A program made the translations under genes and the position numbers. From Cyclonatronum proteinivorum (GTDB lineage Bacteria > Bacteroidota > Rhodothermia > Balneolales > Cyclonatronaceae), in contig NZ_CP027806.1 in NCBI RefSeq assembly GCF_003353065.1, positions 3,864,501 to 3,928,500 on the forward strand: a DNA stretch of 64,000 nt, written 5' to 3'. Below are positions 36,034-42,680 of this stretch, in pieces. Below the pieces are notes generated by a model. It was not told the DNA's origin, did no database searches, and saw only the letters and a list, made by a program, of their open reading frames with translations. The number at the start of each line of letters is the position of its first letter. Position 1 is the first letter of the stretch.

Positions 36034-36222
36034 CTGTTTCGGTATTCGGGTTCATGGTTGAGGGGCGCAGAGCGGTCAGGCTGTTGATTGTACCGCAAAA
36101 TTAATAGTATTTGAATATACGGATTATGTTTTAAAGTTGCGCTTTCCCGTAATTGGACCCTTCAAAAGCACTAATATTCACTCTGTCCAATAGCTTGTTC
36201 AGCGCTTGAATTAATATGCCAA

Positions 36223-36599
36223 TTACCGCTCCGGCAAATCTGATAATTTTATGCGTGTGTATGCGCCGGATTTTTTATCCTCAGGGTGAGGCTCAATCCC
36301 TAAAATGGTAATCTCCATTCGATTGGGTCCATAAGTCCAGTAAAATCTGCGTGCCGTCTTGCCCTGATCCATGTATGATTGCCAAATCCTGAGATCATAT
36401 TTCTTGCTTAAAGGCTTGATTTCATGCGTATTCAAACCGGGATGTTTAGGATTTAAACTCAAATTCCCAATGGCTTTTCCAAAAATTTAAACAGCTCCCT
36501 TTCGTCCGCACTGAGCGAGTCGGACTTTCGCTTCTCAAGCAAATCATCCCAAAAACTTTCCATTTCGGGAACACCCATTCGAATGACATACGCCGGCAT
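36223..36599 (-). pseudogene. RelE/HigB-like toxin gene broken by a one-base frameshift
   Basis: Two overlapping frames together make one toxin. The first (ATG at 36599, right after the stop of the antitoxin gene) gives 46 residues starting MPAYVIRMGVPEMESFWDDL and stopping at 36459-36461. The second gives NPKHPGLNTHEIKPLSKKYDLRIW and ends GIEPHPEDKKSG. Read as one chain with one extra A in the A-run that lies at 36475-36478, the junction becomes LEKAIGNLSLNPKHPGLNTHEI, as expected for this family. Total length 377 is one base short of a full frame. The second frame alone would need a TTG start. It may be an inactivated toxin, a sequencing error, or frameshifting. Confidence 0.65.
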
Positions 36600-36857
36600 T
36601 TAGCCCAGAAGCTCGTCTAATTCATCCAAATCCACAGCACGTGATACGTTTCCCGCTTTCAGGTTGGCAACAGATTGGTCTAACATAGATACTGTTTTTT
36701 CCGAAATCTCGTCAGGGTGCACGAGTACACGCGGACTTAGTTCTATGGTACCATCTTTATGCTCGCGCACGCGGTAATACGTGTTTTTTGCTCCGCGAAG
36801 CGTGATTCTCTTTTTGGAATCAAGACGGGCGTCATATTCTTTGATTTCCTGTGTCAT
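36600..36857 (-). CDS. Antitoxin-like protein (AbrB/MazE-type beta-strand start)
   Basis: An 85-residue protein beginning with YDARLDSKKRITLRGAKNTYYRVREHKDG, a swapped-hairpin-like AbrB start, followed by ELSPRVL and a helical acidic tail (DLDELDELLG) that could wrap around a toxin. Its stop codon TAA is followed at once by the ATG of the toxin frame at 36599, the usual antitoxin-first order. The intact antitoxin beside a broken toxin is discussed under findings. Confidence 0.7.
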   Translation of the reverse strand: MTQEIKEYDARLDSKKRITLRGAKNTYYRVREHKDGTIELSPRVLVHPDEISEKTVSMLDQSVANLKAGNVSRAVDLDELDELLG

Positions 36858-37133
36858 TGCATGTGAACTTAGTTTAACTGAATATGATGCAAAATAAGCC
36901 TAAGTGGGATATCCCACAATGATACCTTTACCCTATTCCTCGGAGCTTTTCCAAAGCATAAAACCTACCCCAAACTCCAATCCTTTTGCTACGTCTGCCC
37001 GCTTTTTTATGGATGAAGCCCAGTATCACATCAGCGTTTCTTGTGCGGACTCAGTAGGCCTCGACAAAAGAGAAGCTCCTTGTTTATACGCCCCCAAATC
37101 ATCATTCATCCCAAAAAATCGTCGTGCTATCGT

Positions 37134-37502
37134 TCAGCCAACCGCCTCCATTTCCTGAATCAGAATTTCCGCGGGTATTCCAAGTTTTTTGTGGAGTACC
37201 CTGATGTAGCGCAGCGATAAAGGTCTTTTCCCGTTGAGGATTTCACTCGCCCGCGAGCGGGAACCCAGCAATTTGGCGAGGTCTGACTGCTGCATACCGA
37301 GCTGTTCCATGCGAAAAGCAATAGCTTCAACCGGACCTGGCTTTTCAATAGGGAAATGCTTTTGCTCCCAGGCTTCCACAAGGAGTCCAAGCACTTCCAG
37401 TTCATCTCCTTCAGGAGTGCCGGGACGCGCATCGAAAATCGCTTCAATGCGTGCGAGGGTTTTTTGGTAGTCTGCTTCAGTAAGTATGGGACGAATGCTC
37501 AT
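37134..37502 (-). CDS. higA: HigA-type antitoxin with helix-turn-helix
   Basis: A 122-residue antitoxin. The N-terminal helical part (MSIRPILTEADYQKTLARIEAIFDARPGTPEGDELEVL) is typical of the longer HigA group, and the C-terminal XRE helix-turn-helix (about 70-120) has FRMEQLGMQQSDLAKLLGSRSRASEILNGKRPLSL. It would neutralise HigB and repress the operon. It starts 15 bases after the higB stop, the toxin-first order of higBA. The frame is intact. Confidence 0.9.
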   Translation of the reverse strand: MSIRPILTEADYQKTLARIEAIFDARPGTPEGDELEVLGLLVEAWEQKHFPIEKPGPVEAIAFRMEQLGMQQSDLAKLLGSRSRASEILNGKRPLSLRYIRVLHKKLGIPAEILIQEMEAVG

Positions 37503-37517
37503 AATTGAAAACTTAAC

Positions 37518-37811
37518 TTAGATTTTAGATGCATCGATTTTTTCATATTCAGCATGTGTACCGACGAATCGAATAAAAACCTGACCGTAATCATAGTTGA
37601 TCTTTACAATCAATCGGTACTTATTGCCTTTAATATTGAACACAACGCGATTATCCGGTAGAATGCTGGCACTCGGATATTTCTTTTTGATGATATGCGG
37701 TGACGACCACTTTGATCGCTCCGCTTCAAAAAACCATGCTTTTAAAGCGGATTCACTGTCAGGATGAATTATCCAAAAGTCGCGTAGAGTTTTTCGGGCA
37801 ATAATTCTCAT
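37518..37811 (-). CDS. higB: HigB-type mRNA interferase toxin
   Basis: A 97-residue ribosome-dependent endoribonuclease toxin of the HigB (RelE fold) family. MRIIARKTLRDFWIIHPDSESALKAWF is the family start, so the ATG at 37811 is chosen over the upstream one at 37847. The middle NRVVFNIKGNKYRLIVKINYDYGQVFIRFVGTHAEYEKID is the RelE-like core with the conserved basic residues and GTHAEYDKI-type end. With higA directly downstream it forms an intact toxin-antitoxin pair. Confidence 0.9.
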   Translation of the reverse strand: MRIIARKTLRDFWIIHPDSESALKAWFFEAERSKWSSPHIIKKKYPSASILPDNRVVFNIKGNKYRLIVKINYDYGQVFIRFVGTHAEYEKIDASKI

Positions 37812-37917
37812 GAATATAAAGATAACGAGTTCCAATTTATGGAACAACTCTTAGTGGTTTCTTTTTGGCTAAAAATTATCTCATTCGCACCACATACTAA
37901 GTTTCGCAAATGCTATG

Positions 37918-39183
37918 TCAATCCGCACGCCCTTCTGCCGCCTTCATCCCCGCAAGCCGACCGCTCACCCAGGCCCAGTAGAAATTGAAACCGCCGATGC
38001 GTCCGAATACATCCATGATTTCCCCGCACAGATACAGTCCGGGATGCAGCCGGCTTTCCATGGTTGCGGGATTGATTTCCTCCAACGGTACGCCGCCGCC
38101 TGTGACTTCAGCTTTGCGGTAGCCTTCGTCGCCGTTTACGGGTAACTCGCAGGCCGTGAGGAGCTTCAGCAAACGCTTGCGCTCTTCCCGGCTCAGCTCT
38201 GCGGCTTTGCGCTCGCCTGGGTTTTGGCGGCTGTCTGTTGCAGCTTCCGCACACAGCACTTCGGTGAGCCGGTTCGGAAGATACTGACGCAGCACCCCGT
38301 TTACCGTCACCCCGCCTTTGCCCTCAAGGCGGGTCCGCCAGGTTTCATGATCGGCGTCATCCCAGCTGACTTCATATCGCAGGTTCTCGCGACTCAGCTC
38401 TGATTTCTTTGCAAATTCTTCCCGATAAAAATGAGAGACATCCAGCACGGCCGGTCCGCTGTAGCCGCGGTGCGTAAACAGGAAACCGGTGCGGTTGGCC
38501 TCAAACAGGCATTTGTCGCCGTGCATTACGCGCATACGCACATTCAGGCTGAGTCCGCTCAGGGCCTTGTGCGCGGCATTGGTACCGAGCAATGGGGTCA
38601 GTGCCGGATAGACCGGACCCGTGAGATGGCCGTGTGGTTTCAGGAAACGGTGTCCCATCCCGTCGGTGCCGATCGTAGGCACTGAAAGCCCACCGGTGGC
38701 TATGATGACGGCATCCCCCGAAAAAACCTCCCCCGTAGTCAGCTTCACCTGCCAGCCCGTGTCCAGGGGCGTGATACCTTCAACCGCGCTCTCATATCTT
38801 ACTTTGACACCCGCATCAAGCGCTCGCGTCAGCAGCAAGTCGCGGACTTCCTTGGCCGAATTGCTCACCGGAAACCACTTGTTCGATTCCTCTTCGCAGG
38901 CAAGCCGCAGCCTGAGTTCATCGGTGAACCAGCGCTTGCAGGCGGAAACCGACCAGGTTTTGAAAATCTTTTTGAGGATGTTCGGGGATGAGGCTGTGTG
39001 ATAATCAGCCAGCGTCGCCTTCACCGGGAGCACGTTGCAGCGGGTACCGCCGCTCATCAGGATTTTCTTGCCCGCCTGTTTGGTGCGTTCAAGTACCAGG
39101 ACCTCAGCACCCTGCTCAGCGGCAAAAATGGCAGCGGTCAGACCGGCAGCACCGGCACCGCACACAAGTAAGCGTTTACTCAC
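37918..39183 (-). CDS. HI0933-family flavoprotein (NAD(P)/FAD-dependent oxidoreductase)
   Basis: A 421-residue FAD-binding protein of the HI0933/YhiN family, annotated in databases as an aminoacetone-oxidase-like family, physiological role not settled. The dinucleotide fold is GAGAAGLTAAIFAAEQGAEVLVLER (8-32), then GKKILMSGGTRCNV, the family hallmark. DAVIIATGGLSVPTIGTDGMGHRF and a C-terminal CGEIMDVFGRIGGFNFYWAWVSGR complete the FAD site. It is separated by 36 bases from the GH13 gene upstream, so they may be cotranscribed. Confidence 0.9.
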   Translation of the reverse strand: MSKRLLVCGAGAAGLTAAIFAAEQGAEVLVLERTKQAGKKILMSGGTRCNVLPVKATLADYHTASSPNILKKIFKTWSVSACKRWFTDELRLRLACEEESNKWFPVSNSAKEVRDLLLTRALDAGVKVRYESAVEGITPLDTGWQVKLTTGEVFSGDAVIIATGGLSVPTIGTDGMGHRFLKPHGHLTGPVYPALTPLLGTNAAHKALSGLSLNVRMRVMHGDKCLFEANRTGFLFTHRGYSGPAVLDVSHFYREEFAKKSELSRENLRYEVSWDDADHETWRTRLEGKGGVTVNGVLRQYLPNRLTEVLCAEAATDSRQNPGERKAAELSREERKRLLKLLTACELPVNGDEGYRKAEVTGGGVPLEEINPATMESRLHPGLYLCGEIMDVFGRIGGFNFYWAWVSGRLAGMKAAEGRAD

Positions 39184-39219
39184 AGGAACAGTCCGTTTTG
39201 GGTTTGGGATGCCATCCCC

Positions 39220-40983
39220 CTACCCTCTCTTTTTGAGAATAACGGCACTGCCCGGGTGCATGGAACAAATGCCGCCCTCGAGCATTCGGGCATTCAGTGA
39301 AAAAAGAAGTTCGGCATTCCCATAGCCCGCATGACGGCTTTCATACATTTTCGGCCCTGTGTTGAACATCACAAGTGTGATTTCACCGCCGAGGTAGCGC
39401 TCAAAACCAAACACCTGATATGCATCATCGGTCACGAAAGTGCGGTATTCGCCCTTGGCGAGCTCCGGGTAAGCCTTGCGGAGCGCGATCAGGCGTTTGT
39501 GCAGGTTGTGCAGGTTGTGATCGAAACCATAGCTTTCAGCTGCACGGCCCGGCTCGTTCGGGAATACCGCTTCGACATCATATTTCAATTCGGGCCACAC
39601 CATTGGCTTGCGGTTGCAAGGGTCGTTTGGCCCCCACATCCCGGCTTCGTCCCCATAGTAAATGCCGGGCGAGCCGATGTAAGTCATCTGAAATACGACC
39701 ATGAGTTTTTGGATGAGGCGGGCAGTATCGTTAGGGCGACCGGTTTTGTAATCCGGATTCACCTTTTTGGCCCGCTCATAGTATTCGCTCCAGTTCCGCA
39801 TCGTGAACAGATTTGAGTTGACAATACGCGAGGCCACACGGTCGGTGTCGTGACTGCCGAGTAGGTTGTGCATCACATGTGTGACCTCGTGCGGATAGGC
39901 TTCGCGAAGCACGCGGAGTTTGGTGTCGAGCTCCGATGGCAGGGCATCGTTGCCGTCTTTGATGAAGTATTCGGACAGTGCAAACGCAAAATTGTAGTTC
40001 ATGACGGCGTCAAATTCATCCCCTTTGAGATATGGCACCTGCTTTTCAGGGGCGTCGATGACCTCAGCGAGTAAATAGGCCTCAGGGTTGATGCTGCGCA
40101 CGTGCTTCCGCCATTTTTTCCAGAAAGGATGCTTCACGCAAAAGGCTACGTCAAGGCGCCAGCCATCCACGCCCTTGCTCAGGTCGCCGTTGCCGAGCGG
40201 GTCCATCCACCGGCGGGTGATATCGAAAATGTACTGCCGCGGCCCTGCAGTGATGCCCGCACGGTTCTGCATGATCTCCGGCAGCTCTTTAAAGCCCCAC
40301 CACGTTTTGATCTGCGTACTGCCATCCTCGGTTTCGTCGGCCCACTTTTTAACCTTCATCCAATCGCTAAAAGCGGAATCCCGCTGTTTCTCTACCAGAT
40401 CATTGTAAACCCAGCTGTTGAGGCCCATGTGATTGAACACCCCGTCTATAATCAGCCGCATGCCGCGGGCGTGCAGTTCCTCGATCAGACGCAGGAAAAG
40501 TTTATCAGCGGAAGTCCACACCCAGGTTTTGGGATCATGCGGGGTTTCGGTCGCGATGAGTGCCCGGTCGCCATCGGGATCAGGACCAAAATTGGGATCA
40601 ATATGATGATAGGTCGCACCGTCGTATTTGTGGCTCGAAGGGGCTTCGAACAGCGGATTGAAATAGATCGCTTCCACGCCCAGATCCTGCAGATAGTCAA
40701 GCCGGTCGAGCACGCCCTGAAGGTCGCCACCGTAGCGCCGCCGCTGCAGCGTGTCGGAGAGATTCATGCCGTTGCCCTGCTCGTAAGGCTGCCGCGCATA
40801 CCAGTCGCTGTTCCAGGGGTGCGTCTGATACGGCGCATCCAGATTATGCGGCCAGGCATTCCGCTGATCGTGAAGAGTTGGGTCGTTGTGTTCCAGTCCG
40901 CGCCAAAAACGCTCCGGGAAAATCTGATACCAAACAATGCCCTTCGCCCATTCCGGCACAAAACCGCTGCGTGCTTCGCTCAT
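39220..40983 (-). CDS. GH13 alpha-amylase family enzyme (cyclomaltodextrinase/neopullulanase-like)
   Basis: A 587-residue cytoplasmic (no signal peptide) alpha-glucan hydrolase of family GH13. The conserved regions are LIIDGVFNHMG (about 177-187), GVDGWRLDVAF with nucleophile Asp278, LLAEVID with acid/base Glu307, and LLGSHDTD with Asp379. It lacks the N-terminal N domain of classical cyclomaltodextrinases and starts directly with VWYQIFPERFWRG. A long insert after the barrel strand three (DPDGDRALIATETPHDPKTWVWTSAD) is typical of neopullulanase-like enzymes. With the periplasmic GH97 enzyme it suggests growth on maltodextrins or starch. Confidence 0.92.
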   Translation of the reverse strand: MSEARSGFVPEWAKGIVWYQIFPERFWRGLEHNDPTLHDQRNAWPHNLDAPYQTHPWNSDWYARQPYEQGNGMNLSDTLQRRRYGGDLQGVLDRLDYLQDLGVEAIYFNPLFEAPSSHKYDGATYHHIDPNFGPDPDGDRALIATETPHDPKTWVWTSADKLFLRLIEELHARGMRLIIDGVFNHMGLNSWVYNDLVEKQRDSAFSDWMKVKKWADETEDGSTQIKTWWGFKELPEIMQNRAGITAGPRQYIFDITRRWMDPLGNGDLSKGVDGWRLDVAFCVKHPFWKKWRKHVRSINPEAYLLAEVIDAPEKQVPYLKGDEFDAVMNYNFAFALSEYFIKDGNDALPSELDTKLRVLREAYPHEVTHVMHNLLGSHDTDRVASRIVNSNLFTMRNWSEYYERAKKVNPDYKTGRPNDTARLIQKLMVVFQMTYIGSPGIYYGDEAGMWGPNDPCNRKPMVWPELKYDVEAVFPNEPGRAAESYGFDHNLHNLHKRLIALRKAYPELAKGEYRTFVTDDAYQVFGFERYLGGEITLVMFNTGPKMYESRHAGYGNAELLFSLNARMLEGGICSMHPGSAVILKKRG

Positions 40984-41260
40984 AAAAATGTTGTTTAATC
41001 TTCAGGTTTATAATTTGCGCCTAAGGTAGCAAGAAATGCCCCTGCCAGCAAACCGCGCGGCATTTTGAGCGAACTAACGACTCACCTGCAGCCTGAGGAA
41101 GGCCATCAGCAATCGAAGAGCAGCCAAAGCAGCAATACAAAAAGAAGAACACCCATGACCTGTCTTAGTTGAAGAAATTCGGGTTATACCAACATCTGAA
41201 AACACAAAAATGAGACAACGCTCAAACCGTAATCCCGGCATTCCGGGTAATTCTGATCTC

Positions 41261-41346
41261 TTTTTTTTGGGGAAACTCCGTGCACATCACTGTTTTTCGT
41301 GCTGGTTCCTGACACCCCAAATCAACGGAAAACGCCTTGCTTTTTG
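41261..41346 (+). repeat. Dispersed 85-base repeat, copy B
   Basis: Same family as copy A: T-run, GGGGAAACTCCGTG, CATCACTG, TTTTTCGTGCTGGTTCC, CCCCAAATC, GCCTTGCTTTTT. It is more like copy C (which shares TTTTTCGTGCTGGTTCC) than like copies A and D. Confidence 0.85.
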
Positions 41347-41398
41347 TGATGCCGGCGCTCCGTGCAAAACCAATCAGTCCCATTTTTGAACAGAATGT

Positions 41399-41500
41399 AT
41401 GAGCTCGCTCCGAAAAGTCAATTTTATTGGAAAAAGTGGCCTCTATTGCAAATTTAGAGGGGTGAAAACCCTAAAAGTGGTCTTTTCGGAGTAGGCTCAT
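41399..41500. mobile_element. MITE-like element with terminal inverted repeats, 102 bp
   Basis: The ends ATGAGCTCGCTCCGAAAAG and CTTTTCGGAGTAGGCTCAT are inverted copies (19 bases, differing only at the three central bases). The inside has no coding capacity and carries a second, smaller dyad (CCTCTATTG / TAGAGG). This is the layout of a miniature inverted-repeat element or of joined insertion-sequence ends. No target-site duplication could be made out with confidence. Confidence 0.55.
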
Positions 41501-41506
41501 GTATAA

Positions 41507-41760
41507 GATTCACAGTATAAACAAGATGGCATCGGGCCCTGAACATGTCCCATATTCGTAGGGGCGCACCCTTGTGGTCGCCCGACGAAGGCCGGAATCA
41601 ACCTCGGAACCACGACTGGCCTTCCCGTCCCATTTTTTGAACAGGATTTGCAGGATTCACAATATGAACAAGATGGCATCGGGCCCGGTAACATGTCCCG
41701 TAATCGTAGGGGCGCACCCGTGTGATCGCCCAACGAAGGCCGGAATCAGACCCTGAATCA
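41507..41760 (+). repeat. Direct duplication with period 147 (GTAGGGGCGCACCC unit)
   Basis: Two units, each running from RATTCACARTATRAACAAGA through GGCATCGGGCCC and GTAGGGGCGCACCC to GAAGGCCGGAATCA, start near 41507 and 41654. The part GGGGCGCACCC-N-TGTGGTCGCCC can form a hairpin. The region before the second unit (GAACAGGATTTGCAGGATTCAC) is the reverse of sequence in the array at 15.2-16.1 kb (GTGAATCTTACAAATCCTGTTC), so the two repeat families meet here. Confidence 0.75.
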
Positions 41761-41781
41761 AGACCAGGTCTTTACGCACCC

Positions 41782-41869
41782 AAAAAGCAAGGGATTCTCC
41801 GCCGATTTGGGATGTCCGGAACCAGCACGAAAAACAGTGATGTGCACGGGGTTCACCCTAAAAAAATTG
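41782..41869 (-). repeat. Dispersed 85-base repeat, copy C (reverse orientation)
   Basis: Read on the minus strand it gives a T-run, AGGGTGAACCCCGTG, CACATCACTGTTTTTCGTG, GGTTCC, CATCCCAAATC and CCCTTGCTTTTT. Only a few bases differ from copy B. It ends 110 bases before the start of the antitoxin gene at 41980. Confidence 0.85.
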
Positions 41870-41979
41870 ATGTATGTGTAATTCAGGTGCGCTTCATTAT
41901 TTTGATGCCGAATTCCTATCTTGACTCAATAACCTTTAAGCAAAAGCTTTTCTTAACCCTTCGAAACCACACTCCTTTT

Positions 41980-42213
41980 ATGCAGGCACAGATCATCAAA
42001 AATAAAAAAGGCGAAACCAAAGGTGTGTTCATACCCATCGCTGAATGGAGAAGACTAAAAAAAGACTACGGGTTACCAGATCATGCTGACTTCACGGATG
42101 CTGCTACAGATGGTATTTCAGAAGAACTCCATCAGGCAATCAAAGAGCTTGAAATGGTTATGAAAGGAGAACTTAAAGCAAGACCGGCATCGGAGCTGCT
42201 TGATGAACTTTGA
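41980..42213 (+). CDS. Small antitoxin of a RelE-type toxin-antitoxin pair
   Basis: A 77-residue protein. MQAQIIKNKKGETKGVFIPIAEWRRLKKDY begins with a short beta segment and helix as in RelB/PHD-like antitoxins; the rest is helical and acidic (GISEELHQAIKELEMVMKGELKARPASELLDEL). The ATG at 41980 fits; the frame remains open upstream into repeat copy C, which is not credible as coding. The toxin gene starts inside its last codons (ATG at 42203, overlap 11 bases). Confidence 0.75.
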   Translation: MQAQIIKNKKGETKGVFIPIAEWRRLKKDYGLPDHADFTDAATDGISEELHQAIKELEMVMKGELKARPASELLDEL

Positions 42214-42542
42214 TGTTTTCACCATCCCGATTTTTGACAAACAGGCTAAAAAACTATCAAAGATATATCCCTCTTTCAAAAAAGACCTTTTCCCGGCTGA
42301 TAGAATCACTGACCGCTAACCCTGAAACCGGAATTTCGATTGGGAACGGCTTTTATAAAATCAGAATGGCAATCACTTCGAAAGGAAAAGGAAAATCTGC
42401 AGGGGCGAGGGTAATTACGTTTGTAAAGATTACTGACTCTTCGGTTTTTTTGACGAGTGTTTATGATAAGTCAGACAAAGTGACCATTTCAGAGAAAGAA
42501 ATTGAGAAGATTGTAGCTCAACTTCCCGGGTGTGAAAGTTGA
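42203..42542 (+). pseudogene. RelE/HigB-like toxin gene broken by a one-base insertion
   Basis: The first frame from ATG 42203 gives MNFDVFTIPIFDKQAKKL, then SKIYPSFKKDL and after that leaves the family pattern and stops (TAA at about 42317). The next frame continues the family: SRLIESLTANPETGISIG, YKIRMAITSKGKGKSAGARVI, VYDKSDKVTISEKEIEKIV. Removing one T from the TTTT at 42288-42291 joins them as FKKDLSRLIESL. The total of 340 bases is one more than a multiple of three. The frame at 42210-42542 is open by itself, but its start would be inside the antitoxin stop. It may be inactive, a sequencing error, or slippage-dependent. Confidence 0.7.
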
Positions 42543-42680
42543 GATTGAGAACTTTTTGATGTCTTAAAAAAAGCCCCACATTTCGGGAAATGACTCTGAA
42601 GCAAAAGGTTAATTACCCACTCTCCCATCGGTCTTGGCTCGATTACATCCAGGCGCAAAAACAAATCATTAATCCTGCTT

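Larger units (their letters stand above)
40984..41979. other. Repeat-rich intergenic region
   Basis: Almost 1 kb without a credible gene. It contains dispersed repeat copies B and C in opposite orientation (bounding about 430 bases), a MITE-like element at 41399-41500 and a direct duplication with period 147 (see separate entries). Between 40984 and 41250 I see nothing recognisable. Confidence 0.6.

Noticed and set aside
40102-40998. 298-codon plus-strand frame inside the GH13 gene
   Set aside because: Antisense to all four conserved GH13 regions.
41722-41979. N-terminal extension of the antitoxin frame to 41722
   Set aside because: It would translate repeat copy C and the 147-bp duplication; the family-like start is at 41980.
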